Part shown: positions 54,397 to 63,193 of the stretch, piece after piece | How the letters are laid out: each line of letters begins with the position of its first letter | Numbering within the stretch: position 1 is the stretch's first letter | From: G965222535 sp965222535 | Lineage (GTDB): Bacteria > Pseudomonadota > Gammaproteobacteria > HK1 | DNA: 64,000 nucleotides | Reading direction: 5' to 3' | NCBI GenBank assembly: GCA_965222535.1 | Contig: OZ244957.1 | Coordinates: forward strand, 1,984,001-2,048,000 | Notes under the pieces: generated by a model | The model's database searches: none | Seen by the model: only the letters and a program-made list of their open reading frames with translations | What the model was told of the DNA's origin: nothing | Translations under genes and position numbers: made by a program

Positions 54397-54545
54397 ATGA
54401 TGGTCTCGCAATAAATCCAATTCAGTCTTTTTTCGGCATTATGAAGGCCAATAAAGAGTCCATAACACATTGATATTTATCGATATTATTTTTTCTTCCG
54501 AACGCTGTATGTCATCGCAGATGACTTTTTGCGAGATCATCATTC
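54397..54545. mobile_element. possible short element with TCGCAA-type terminal repeats
   Basis: GATGATGGTCTCGCAATAAATC at the left mirrors GACTTTTTGCGAGATCATC at the right. The right end closely matches those at 26461-26470 and 57134-57153. There is no coding capacity inside; a 35-codon frame at 54366-54473 is dubious. It lies in the 450-base gap before nuoH. Confidence 0.35.
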
Positions 54546-54691
54546 AAGGTTTTTCGATGTGCCCTGTTATAATCGGCTGCAAAATTGCGCCGCTTTCCCA
54601 CAACGCCCCATCTCTCATGGGTTTCTCCGCGTCCCTCAGAAAAGATTACCCCTCCCGGCGCTTCCGTTACACACCTTAAAGAAGTGAGCCG

Positions 54692-55726
54692 ATGCTCGAT
54701 TCATTTGTCCTGCTGATCTGGATTCTGATCAAAATCTTTGCGATAACCGTGCCGCTATTGCTGGTCGTGGCTTATTACACCTATGCCGAGCGCAGGGTGA
54801 TCGGTTTTATGCAGGTGCGCTTGGGACCGAACCGCGTTGGCCCTGGTGGTCTGCTGCAACCGATCGCCGATGCCGTTAAGCTGGCATTTAAGGAGATCAT
54901 CATTCCGAGTGGCGCTGATCGCGGGTTGTTTCTTATGGCACCGATTATCTCGTTGACAACGGCGCTGGCGGCATGGGCCGTGATCCCGTTTGACAGCCAC
55001 CTAATACTCGCTGACATCAATGCCGGTTTGCTGTATGTGCTGGCCATGACCTCGGTCGGCGTGTATGGGGTGATCATCGCCGGTTGGGCGTCGAACTCAA
55101 AGTACGCGCTGCTGGGCGCGATGCGCTGCGCGGCGCAGATCGTCGCTTACGAGATCGCTATGGGTTTTGCTCTGGTGGTTGTATTGATGGCTGCCGGCAG
55201 CCTGAATCTGGCTGACATCGTGCGTGCGCAGGCCGGTGGTGGACTATTGCATTGGTTCTGGTTGCCGTTGTTGCCAATGTTTGTGGTGTACCTGATCGCC
55301 GGGGTGGCCGAGACTAACCGGGCACCGTTTGACGTGGCAGAAGGGGAATCCGAGATCGTCGCAGGCTTTCATGTAGAATACTCTGGGATGGCATTCGCGG
55401 TATTTTTCATGGCCGAATACACTAATATGGTGCTGATTTCGGTGCTTGCCACGGTGTTCTTCTGCGGTGGATGGTTATCACCCGTGCCGCCGAGTAGTGC
55501 GCTGCATGAATTGTTTCCGTTCACCGATGGGATCCACTGGCTGTTGCTGAAGGCCATGGGTTTCATGTTTTTGTTTTTATGGTTACGCGCCACCTTCCCG
55601 CGCTACCGTTACGATCAGATCATGCGCCTCGGGTGGAAGGTGCTTATTCCGATCACGATCGTTTGGATCGTGGTTACCGGGATGATGATCGTCATCGGTT
55701 TGCCACCATGGTTTGATAAGGGTTAA
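54692..55726 (+). CDS. nuoH: NADH-quinone oxidoreductase subunit H
   Basis: A 344-residue membrane subunit of complex I at the quinone-binding interface. The blocks ERRVIGFMQVRLGPNRVGP, ADAVKLAFKEIIIPSGADR and AETNRAPFDVAEGESEIVAG are diagnostic, with about eight helices. It is the first complex I gene present here. The cluster begins at H, so the peripheral-arm genes nuoA-G must lie elsewhere. A modest AAGAAGTGAG lies upstream of the ATG. Confidence 0.95.
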   Translation: MLDSFVLLIWILIKIFAITVPLLLVVAYYTYAERRVIGFMQVRLGPNRVGPGGLLQPIADAVKLAFKEIIIPSGADRGLFLMAPIISLTTALAAWAVIPFDSHLILADINAGLLYVLAMTSVGVYGVIIAGWASNSKYALLGAMRCAAQIVAYEIAMGFALVVVLMAAGSLNLADIVRAQAGGGLLHWFWLPLLPMFVVYLIAGVAETNRAPFDVAEGESEIVAGFHVEYSGMAFAVFFMAEYTNMVLISVLATVFFCGGWLSPVPPSSALHELFPFTDGIHWLLLKAMGFMFLFLWLRATFPRYRYDQIMRLGWKVLIPITIVWIVVTGMMIVIGLPPWFDKG

Positions 55727-55732
55727 TTTCAA

Positions 55733-56221
55733 ATGCGTGCTATCGCCCATTGGTTCAGGAGTTATTTTTTGATCGAGCTCAGCAAAGGGCTGGCTTTGAC
55801 ACTGCGCTATTTGTTCAGCAATAAATCCACGCTCCTCTATCCAGAGCAGAAAACCCCTAAATCTCCGCGCTTTCGCGGCTTGCATGCACTGCGCCGTTAC
55901 CCCAACGGGGAGGAGCGCTGCATTGCCTGTAAGCTCTGCGAAGCGGTGTGTCCAGCGCTTGCGATCACGATTGAAGCGCAATCCCGCGACGATGGCACAC
56001 GGCGCACAACACGCTACGATATCGATCTGTTCAAGTGCATTTACTGTGGTTTTTGCGAGGAATCATGTCCTGTGGATGCGATCGTTGAAACCGACATCCA
56101 CGAGTATCACTTTGAGAACCGTGGCGATAACATTATGACCAAGGAAAAGTTGCTCGCCATCGGCGACCGCTACGAAGTACAAATCGCTGACGCTCGCAAA
56201 GCCGATTCCGCTTATCGCTGA
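55733..56221 (+). CDS. nuoI: NADH-quinone oxidoreductase subunit I
   Basis: A 162-residue iron-sulfur subunit. Two ferredoxin motifs, CIACKLCEAVCP and CIYCGFCEESCP, hold the two [4Fe-4S] clusters that pass electrons toward the quinone. The GEERC lead-in and the tail are of normal length. It follows nuoH by 6 bases, in the standard order. Confidence 0.95.
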   Translation: MRAIAHWFRSYFLIELSKGLALTLRYLFSNKSTLLYPEQKTPKSPRFRGLHALRRYPNGEERCIACKLCEAVCPALAITIEAQSRDDGTRRTTRYDIDLFKCIYCGFCEESCPVDAIVETDIHEYHFENRGDNIMTKEKLLAIGDRYEVQIADARKADSAYR

Positions 56222-56293
56222 TCCCGCTCACCGCCCGCTGTGGTGGTATCACGTGCAGTAACTATCCATCCATCGTACGCCTCCAGTTTGTTG

Positions 56294-56935
56294 ATGCTCC
56301 CTATTGCTCCGCTGATGCTGACTAAAGCCGTATTTTATGTATTTGCCGTGATGCTGGCGATGGCTGCTATCCGCGTGGTTACGGTACGCAATGCGGTGCA
56401 TGCCGCGTTATACCTAGTGCTGACCTTCTTCACCGCTGCCGCGCTGTGGCTGCTGCTGCATGCCGAGTTTCTCGCGATCGTTCTGGTGTTGGTCTATGTT
56501 GGCGCGGTGATGGTGTTGTTTTTGTTTGTCGTGATGATGCTGGATGTCAACGTGGCACCGCTGAGAGAGGGCTTCATACGCTACCTGCCATTGGGCATCG
56601 TGGTGGCTACGTTGGTCCTGATCGAATTTGGCTTGGTGTTATTGACCTCAATCACCGATCGGCAGGTGTCACCCGCATCAATCGCTGCCGATTACAGCAA
56701 TACCGAAGCCTTGGGCGAGATCTTATACACCGTCTATGTGTACCCATTCGAGATCGCCGCGGTTATCCTGCTGGTCGCCATCGTGGCGGCGATTGCCCTC
56801 ACGCTGCGGCGCCGCAGCGGTCTCAAGCGTCTGCGTGCGGAACAACAGGTGCGGGTACGAGCGAGCGACAGGATACGCCTGATCTCAATGCCTGCCGAGT
56901 CGCATGAAAAACGTAACAACCGCGACAAGGAATGA
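56294..56935 (+). CDS. nuoJ: NADH-quinone oxidoreductase subunit J
   Basis: About 213 residues with five membrane helices, including the conserved LVLTFFTAAALWLLLHAEFL and VYVGAVMVLFLFVVMMLDVN. A 45-residue charged tail follows the last helix (RRSGLKRLRAEQQVRVRA). The start is uncertain: ATG 56294 is chosen, ATG 56315 is also possible, and the in-frame start at 56240 has no conserved residues. It is followed by an unusually long gap (295 bases) before nuoK. Confidence 0.9.
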   Translation: MLPIAPLMLTKAVFYVFAVMLAMAAIRVVTVRNAVHAALYLVLTFFTAAALWLLLHAEFLAIVLVLVYVGAVMVLFLFVVMMLDVNVAPLREGFIRYLPLGIVVATLVLIEFGLVLLTSITDRQVSPASIAADYSNTEALGEILYTVYVYPFEIAAVILLVAIVAAIALTLRRRSGLKRLRAEQQVRVRASDRIRLISMPAESHEKRNNRDKE

Positions 56936-57010
56936 TGGCGCGTATCGCAAAACCTCCGAGAGCGTTCTACTGGTTATGATAAGCGTCCATAAAACAAGTA
57001 AGACGCTATT

Positions 57011-57153
57011 GAAGGTTTCGCAAAAAGTCACCCGCTGCTATCTTTGTGTTCCGTTACGCAAAATAATATCCATGAATATCAAAACTTTACGAGTTCATCA
57101 TCGGCGTAAATAATGACCAGAACAGGACCGATTGGACCTTTTGCGAGATCATC
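57011..57153. mobile_element. short element with inverted ends inserted between nuoJ and nuoK
   Basis: AAGGTTTCGCAAAAAGTCA (left) and GGACCTTTTGCGAGATCATC (right) are inverted relative to each other over TCGCAAAARGTC. About 140 bases lie between with no coding capacity. The right part (57109-57148) resembles 26432-26470. It looks like a MITE or an IS remnant that widened the nuoJ-nuoK junction. Confidence 0.45.
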
Positions 57154-57230
57154 AGTATTGCTATATTTTTTATACCATACCGGCCTCGCGGCGAAAGCGG
57201 ACGTTGGGTTGGTGGTGCATACATTAAAAA

Positions 57231-57536
57231 ATGATTTCTTTGATTGAATACTTGCTGCTCAGTGCGGTGTTGTTTTGCATCAGCATCGGCGGCATTTTCC
57301 TGAACCGTAAAAACGTGATCATCTTGCTGATGGCCATCGAGCTGATGCTGCTGTCAGTCAACCTCAACTTTATTGCCTTTTCTTATTTTCTCGATGATCT
57401 GCAGGGGCAGGTTTTTGTGTTCTTTATTCTCACTGTCGCGGCTGCTGAAGCTGCCATCGGCTTAGCTATCCTGATGCTGCTGTTTCGCAACCTGCGCAGC
57501 ATCAACATCGCTGATATGAACCGCATGAAAGGCTGA
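57231..57536 (+). CDS. nuoK: NADH-quinone oxidoreductase subunit K
   Basis: A 101-residue three-helix subunit, the MrpC-like part of the proton path. IGGIFLNRKNVIILLMAIEL carries the conserved glutamate of helix 2, and VAAAEAAIGLAI carries that of helix 3. Length equals the family norm. Its stop touches the nuoL start. Confidence 0.95.
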   Translation: MISLIEYLLLSAVLFCISIGGIFLNRKNVIILLMAIELMLLSVNLNFIAFSYFLDDLQGQVFVFFILTVAAAEAAIGLAILMLLFRNLRSINIADMNRMKG

Positions 57537-59495
57537 TTGATGTCGCCATCGCTATACACAATAACCGTGCTGGCTCCGTTGATCGGCGCTTTGATCGCCG
57601 GTCTGCTGGGGAAGGTCATTGGTCGATCGGCAACCCACTGGGTGTGCATCGGCGGCGTCGGCAGCGCGACGCTGCTGTCGCTCATCTGCTTTCAGCAGCA
57701 GGTCGGCGGCGCTGAAACGCTGGACATGACCCTTTACGTCTGGGGCGTCGTCGGTGACTTGCAGCTTGAGGTTGGTTTTCTGATTGACCCCCTGACGGCG
57801 ACGATGATGCTGGTGGTGACCACGGTGTCGTTGCTGGTGCATATCTACACCATCGGCTATATGCACGATGACCCGGGTTACCAGCGTTTCTTTTGCTACA
57901 TCTCGCTGTTCACTTTCGCGATGTTGATGCTGGTGATGTCGAATAATTTCCTGCAACTGTTTTTCGGTTGGGAAGCGGTAGGGGTGGTTTCGTACCTGTT
58001 GATCGGCTTCTGGTATCAGCGCCCATCGGCGATTCACGCTAACCTCAAAGCCTTTTTGGTCAACCGCGTTGGCGACTTAGGTTTTTTGCTGGGGATCGCT
58101 TGTGTGCTGCTGTATTGTGACAGTCTGCACTATCGCACCGTATTTGCCGCTGCCCCTGAGCTTGTCGGTACCACGATCGCGCTTTTCGCGGGTGCCGAAT
58201 GGTCGGTGTTCAGCGTCATGTGTATCTTGTTGTTCATCGGCGCAATGGGCAAATCGGCGCAGTTTCCGTTGCATGTATGGCTGCCTGACTCGATGGAAGG
58301 ACCGACCCCTATATCGGCATTGATTCATGCCGCGACGATGGTGACCGCCGGCATTTTCATGGTGGCGCGCATGTCGCCGCTGTTTGAATTGTCGTCCACC
58401 GCGCTGCTGGTGGTCATGGTGATCGGTGCCATCACCGCGTTCTTCATGGGGCTATTGGGACTGGTGCAGCACGACATTAAGCGGGTTGTGGCGTATTCGA
58501 CCCTATCTCAACTCGGTTATATGACCGTTGGGCTCGGCGCTTCGGCGTATGCTGCCAGCATTTTTCACTTGTTCACTCATGCGTTCTTCAAGGCGCTGCT
58601 GTTCCTAGGAGCGGGGGCGGTGATCATCGCGCTGCATCATCAGCAGGATATGCGGCGCATGGGGGGACTCTATAAGTACCTGCCGATAACTTGGGTAACG
58701 ACTCTGATCGGCTCGCTGTCATTGATCGGTTTCCCCGGTTTCGCCGGCTTCTTTTCCAAGGAATCGATCATCGAGGCAGTGCATCACTCGACCCTGCCCG
58801 GTGCTGGGTTTGTCTATCTGATGGTATTGTCAGGGGTATTCATCACCGCGCTGTATAGCTTCCGCATGGTTTTTCTGGTGTTCCACGGTGCGCCGCGCAT
58901 GGATGAGACGGCGCGCTCCCACTTGCGCGAATGCCCACCCGTGGTAACGGTGCCGCTGTTGCTGCTGGCGCTTCCGTCGGTGGTTATCGGTTGGGTGTTT
59001 GTCGAGCCGATGCTATACGGTAACCATTTTGGCGACAGCATTTATGTCGCCGCTTCGCACGATGTACTCGCTAGGATGGGAGCCTCTTGGCATGGCGCTG
59101 GGGCGATGGTGCTGCATGCGCTGGTGACCCCGGCGCTGTGGCTGATGCTGCTGGGGGTCGTATGCGCTTGGTATCTGTGGTGCCGGGAGCCGCAATTGCC
59201 GGCGGTGATTGCCGAGCGTTATCGGCACCTGCATGCGCTGTTGATGCGCAAATACGGCTGCGATGAGATCAACGATTGGCTATTTGCTGGCGGTACCCGT
59301 TGGCTCGGAGGGTGGTTATGGAAGTACATTGACCGTGGTGCCATTGACAGCATGCTGGTCAACGGTACGGGGCATGTGGTTGATCACTGTTCGCAGATCG
59401 TGCGGCGCATCCAAAGCGGCTACCTGTATTCCTATGCGTTTTGGATGATTATCGGCTTACTGGTGTTGATCAGCCTGTTTGCGCTGCCGATCTGA
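57537..59495 (+). CDS. nuoL: NADH-quinone oxidoreductase subunit L
   Basis: A 652-residue antiporter-like proton-pumping subunit with the long amphipathic lateral helix at its C terminus. LMLVMSNNFLQLFFGWEAVG, GKSAQFPLHVWLPDSMEGPT (lysine and histidines of the half-channels) and HAFFKALLFLGAG are the key blocks. The C-terminal part after PMLYGNHFG leads to the final anchor helix ending LFALPI. No truncation is visible. Confidence 0.95.
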   Translation: MMSPSLYTITVLAPLIGALIAGLLGKVIGRSATHWVCIGGVGSATLLSLICFQQQVGGAETLDMTLYVWGVVGDLQLEVGFLIDPLTATMMLVVTTVSLLVHIYTIGYMHDDPGYQRFFCYISLFTFAMLMLVMSNNFLQLFFGWEAVGVVSYLLIGFWYQRPSAIHANLKAFLVNRVGDLGFLLGIACVLLYCDSLHYRTVFAAAPELVGTTIALFAGAEWSVFSVMCILLFIGAMGKSAQFPLHVWLPDSMEGPTPISALIHAATMVTAGIFMVARMSPLFELSSTALLVVMVIGAITAFFMGLLGLVQHDIKRVVAYSTLSQLGYMTVGLGASAYAASIFHLFTHAFFKALLFLGAGAVIIALHHQQDMRRMGGLYKYLPITWVTTLIGSLSLIGFPGFAGFFSKESIIEAVHHSTLPGAGFVYLMVLSGVFITALYSFRMVFLVFHGAPRMDETARSHLRECPPVVTVPLLLLALPSVVIGWVFVEPMLYGNHFGDSIYVAASHDVLARMGASWHGAGAMVLHALVTPALWLMLLGVVCAWYLWCREPQLPAVIAERYRHLHALLMRKYGCDEINDWLFAGGTRWLGGWLWKYIDRGAIDSMLVNGTGHVVDHCSQIVRRIQSGYLYSYAFWMIIGLLVLISLFALPI

Positions 59496-59503
59496 TTGGC
59501 GTT

Positions 59504-61027
59504 ATGCCTGCGCTCATCAATATACCATGGCTGAGCCTGCTGATCTGGGTGCCGATCATCGGTGGCCTGTGGGTGCTGCTGGTTGCTGCCGTCAATCCTG
59601 GTGCCAACGCGGCGCGGATCGTTGCACTGTGTGTTGCACTCCTCAACCTGCTGCTGTCGTATCCATTGTACGGACTCTTTGACATCACCACTGCGGCACC
59701 CCAATTCAGCGAAAAAGCGGTATGGATTGAAGCCTTTAATATCCATTACCATCTTGGGGTTGATGGTTTCTCAATGCCGCTGATTTTGCTCACGACGTTC
59801 ACCACGTTGCTGGTCGTGATCGCGAGCTTCCAAGTCGTCAAAACTCAGTCGGCGCAATACTATGCCGCGTTCCTGATCCAGAGTGGATTGATTATTGGCG
59901 CTTTCGCGGCGCTTGACTCGATCTTGTTCTACGTTTTTTGGGAAGCGTTGCTGATTCCGATGTTCCTGATTATCGGCATCTGGGGCGGTGCGCGGCGAGT
60001 GTATGCCAGCGTCAAATTTTTCCTGTACACTTTTTTCGGCTCGGTGCTGATGCTGCTTGCCTTGCTGTATTTGTACAGCGCTGGGGGCTCCTTCGAAATC
60101 CTTGATATGCACCAGTTGCCCCTCGGGCTTGAGGCGCAGATCCTGATATTCCTTGCGTTCCTCGCCGCGTTTGCGGTTAAAGTGCCGATGTGGCCGGTAC
60201 ATACGTGGCTGCCGGATGCCCACGTGGAGGCTCCTACCGGTGGTTCGGTGATCCTAGCGGCGATCATGCTCAAGCTCGGCGGCTATGGGTTTGTGCGCTT
60301 CAGCCTGCCGATTGCCCCCGATGCCAGCAGTGAACTGGCATGGCTGATGATCCTGTTATCGCTGGTGGCGATTGTGTACATTGGGATGGTCGCCATCGTG
60401 CAGCCGGATATGAAGAAATTGATTGCCTACTCATCCATTTCCCATATGGGCTTTGCCACCTTGGGATTTTTTATCGTCTTCATGCTCCTTGGCGCAAGCG
60501 AACACGGCGCGGCGATGATGGCCATGGAAGGCGCTCTGGTGCAGTTGATATCCCACGGTTTCATATCGGCAGCATTGTTCCTTTGTGTCGGGATCATGTA
60601 TGAGCGTTTGCACAGCCGCGAGATCAAGGACTATGGCGGTGTCGTCAATGCGATGCCGGTGTTTGCCGCATTTATGATGCTGTTCGCCTTGGCTAATGTA
60701 GGATTGCCAGGCACTTCGGGGTTTGTCGGCGAATTCATGGTGATCCTCGGCAGCTTGCACGCCAACTTCTGGATCGCCTTGCTGGCGGCTACGACCTTGG
60801 TGTTGGGCGCGGCTTATACCTTATGGATGTACAAGCGGGTGATTTACGGCCCCGTAACTAGGGACGCCGTGGCGACGCTAAATGATCTCGAATTACCTGA
60901 GATTGCCGTCTTAGCGGCGCTGGCGGCGGTGATCTTGCTGCTTGGCTTGTGGCCTGCACCGCTGCTCGACGTCATGAATCCGAGCGTACAGCACTTGCTT
61001 GAACAGCTTGGGCGCAGCAAGCTATGA
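59504..61027 (+). CDS. nuoM: NADH-quinone oxidoreductase subunit M
   Basis: A 507-residue antiporter-like subunit. ALDSILFYVFWEALLIPMFL carries the conserved glutamate, and KVPMWPVHTWLPDAHVEAPT is the helix-7/8 loop. I take the ATG at 59504 rather than the in-frame ATG at 59441, which lies inside nuoL and would add 21 unconserved residues. The gap to nuoL is 8 bases. Confidence 0.94.
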   Translation: MPALINIPWLSLLIWVPIIGGLWVLLVAAVNPGANAARIVALCVALLNLLLSYPLYGLFDITTAAPQFSEKAVWIEAFNIHYHLGVDGFSMPLILLTTFTTLLVVIASFQVVKTQSAQYYAAFLIQSGLIIGAFAALDSILFYVFWEALLIPMFLIIGIWGGARRVYASVKFFLYTFFGSVLMLLALLYLYSAGGSFEILDMHQLPLGLEAQILIFLAFLAAFAVKVPMWPVHTWLPDAHVEAPTGGSVILAAIMLKLGGYGFVRFSLPIAPDASSELAWLMILLSLVAIVYIGMVAIVQPDMKKLIAYSSISHMGFATLGFFIVFMLLGASEHGAAMMAMEGALVQLISHGFISAALFLCVGIMYERLHSREIKDYGGVVNAMPVFAAFMMLFALANVGLPGTSGFVGEFMVILGSLHANFWIALLAATTLVLGAAYTLWMYKRVIYGPVTRDAVATLNDLELPEIAVLAALAAVILLLGLWPAPLLDVMNPSVQHLLEQLGRSKL

Positions 61028-61140
61028 GCGGTACGCGCCGTTTGGCGGGGGCTCGGCTGACTGCGCAAATTGTGCACTGGCCGGCGGCAGTGGCGGCGTA
61101 GGCCGGCTCTCTCTTCCCCTGAAACAAGGTTGAGACAATT

Positions 61141-62580
61141 ATGTATTTCCCGCTCCCCGCGCTGACCATTGCTATCCCGGAAATCCTGTTGCTTGGCATG
61201 GTCTGCGTGGTGCTGCTGGCCGGCGTGTATCTGCCGCAAAAATACCGCGCGGTGGACTATTACCTGTCGCAGGCGACCCTTGTTGTGGCGGCCCTTATCT
61301 GTATCGCGTTATTTCCCGAAGCGGCACAATATACCTTCAGTAAGTCTTTCGTCTTCGATCGCTTAGCGGCGACGCTCAAAATAGCTGTCCTGCTGGTGTC
61401 CTATTTCGTGCTGTTTTACCTGCGCTTTGGCATGCAGCAGCGTGGCCTGCTGCGCAACGAATACTACACGCTGGCATTGTTTGCGATTCTCGGCATGATG
61501 GTGTTGATCTCAGCCAATAGTTTGCTGACGGTTTATCTGGGGCTGGAGTTGCTGTCGCTGTCGTTGTATTCGATGGTCGCACTTGAGCGCGATTCGCCCA
61601 CCGCGTCCGAAGCCGCGATCAAGTACTTTATTTTGGGGGCGCTGGCTTCCGGTCTTTTGCTCTACGGGATGTCAATGGTGTACGGTGCTACGGCATCACT
61701 CGAGCTGTCGCAGATCCATGATCGCATTGCCAGCGATGCGATCGAGTACCCGCTGATCCTGACCTTGGGGCTGGTCATGGTGGTCATCGGCGTCGCTTTC
61801 AAGCTGGGCGCAGTGCCGTTTCACATGTGGATCCCAGACGTGTACGAAGGGGCCTCCACCCCGATCACCTTGTTTATTGCGACAGCGCCCAAGATCGCCG
61901 CCTTCGGCATGCTGATGCGCTTGTTGGTGGATGGACTGGGGGGCTTGCAAGTGCAGTGGGGGGAGATGCTGACCCTGCTGGCGATAGCGTCGATCGCCAT
62001 CGGCAACGTGGTGGCGATCGCCCAAACCAATATCAAACGCATGCTGGGTTACTCTACCATTGCCCATGTGGGCTTTTTGTTCTTGGGGGTGATAAGTGGT
62101 ACTGGTAATGGTTATAGTGCAGCGTTATTCTATGTGCTCGTGTATGCGCTGATGGCGCTCGGCGGATTTGCGATGGTGATCGCCATTGAAGGCCAAGCGG
62201 TCGACAGCCGTATCGATGCGTTTACCGGGCTGAATCAACGCAGCCCATGGTTTGCGCTGATGATGCTGATCCTGATGTTGAGCATGGCCGGGGTGCCACC
62301 GTTCGTCGGCTTCTGGGCTAAATGGTCGGTGTTGCTATCGATCATTGAAGTTGATCAGATCGCCTTGGCGGTGGTGGCGGTGGTATTTTCGGTGATCGGC
62401 TTGTTTTACTATCTGCGTATCTGCCATCTGATGTATTTTGCCCCCGCGGCGGAAACGGAATCCACAGCAATCCCCTCCAGCCTGCGGGCGATGCTGACCG
62501 CCAACGCCTTGTTGATCCTGCTGCTTGGGATCCTCCCCGGGCATTTGTTGTCACTCTGTAACTATGCGATGGCCTCCTGA
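61141..62580 (+). CDS. nuoN: NADH-quinone oxidoreductase subunit N
   Basis: A 479-residue antiporter-like subunit, the last of the complex I genes. YLGLELLSLSLYSMVALERD has the conserved glutamate, and GVAFKLGAVPFHMWIPDVYEGA and NIKRMLGYSTIAHVGF are the central blocks. A 113-base spacer separates it from nuoM. The terminal NYAMAS closes about 14 helices. Confidence 0.95.
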   Translation: MYFPLPALTIAIPEILLLGMVCVVLLAGVYLPQKYRAVDYYLSQATLVVAALICIALFPEAAQYTFSKSFVFDRLAATLKIAVLLVSYFVLFYLRFGMQQRGLLRNEYYTLALFAILGMMVLISANSLLTVYLGLELLSLSLYSMVALERDSPTASEAAIKYFILGALASGLLLYGMSMVYGATASLELSQIHDRIASDAIEYPLILTLGLVMVVIGVAFKLGAVPFHMWIPDVYEGASTPITLFIATAPKIAAFGMLMRLLVDGLGGLQVQWGEMLTLLAIASIAIGNVVAIAQTNIKRMLGYSTIAHVGFLFLGVISGTGNGYSAALFYVLVYALMALGGFAMVIAIEGQAVDSRIDAFTGLNQRSPWFALMMLILMLSMAGVPPFVGFWAKWSVLLSIIEVDQIALAVVAVVFSVIGLFYYLRICHLMYFAPAAETESTAIPSSLRAMLTANALLILLLGILPGHLLSLCNYAMAS

Positions 62581-63193
62581 GCCAGATGACTGCCCAGAAT
62601 TTTTATGCAACTGTTCCTTTACGACTATAAATGCACCAATAGACAAGCCCCGGTTATATTTATGCTATTATGGAGATGCAGGAAAGGGCTATTCTTCGTA
62701 CTTTCATTCCCGAGCACTGCCCGAAGCTTTTTTCAGAGCGTTGCTTGAAGCCATCCCAGCGCACTACTGCCCGAAGCCATCCCAGCGCGCACTGCCCGAA
62801 GCCATTCCAGAGCGTCAAACGCAGCAGCGACTCAAGAGGTGCACAAAACGGCCTCCCTCACCCCCATTCCGCTGAAGTTTTTCGATGTCCCCATGAGTAT
62901 GAATCAACTCCTCTATGTTACAGATAAGCATGTCCCTTCCCCAAAACCCCTGTCCCGCTGCCATTTTCGAGGTTTTCTATGAGGGGGTTAAAGGCGATGG
63001 TGTAAAACCTCCCGTACCTGATCCATCAATTCTCAAGAGGGATCAGGGCGAAACTTGGATTTAGCTTCTACGATTTTCTCAATAAATGGAAAATACCAAC
63101 AGCGTTTCAATAGATGGAGAATGTTTTCCATCTATAGCAAGTAATGACATGGAAGTTTTCCACTTATTGTACTATTAGGCAAAGAAAAACATT
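62581..63193. repeat. gene-free stretch with tandem units and dispersed repeat copies M
   Basis: No gene is supported. At about 62708-62818 a unit like GCACTGCCCGAAGCCATCCCAGC recurs about four times with decay. CAATAGACAAGCCCCG at 62638-62653, CCCCATTCCGCTGAAGTTTTTCG at about 62862-62884, and 62898-62985 (GTTACAGATAAGCATGTCCC...CCATTTTCGAGG) are pieces of the dispersed repeat. A dyad GATGGAGAATGTTTTCCATC at 63112-63131 lies before the last gene and may be its operator. Confidence 0.6.

Noticed and set aside
54366..54473. 35-codon gene MAFYETQ... after the attC-like site
   Set aside because: It has an SD-like AAAGGA but overlaps the short element and matches nothing. It is too weak to call.
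62525..62875. 116-codon gene overlapping the nuoN end
   Set aside because: Its repeating ALPEA peptides come from tandem DNA units, and its start lies inside nuoN in another frame.
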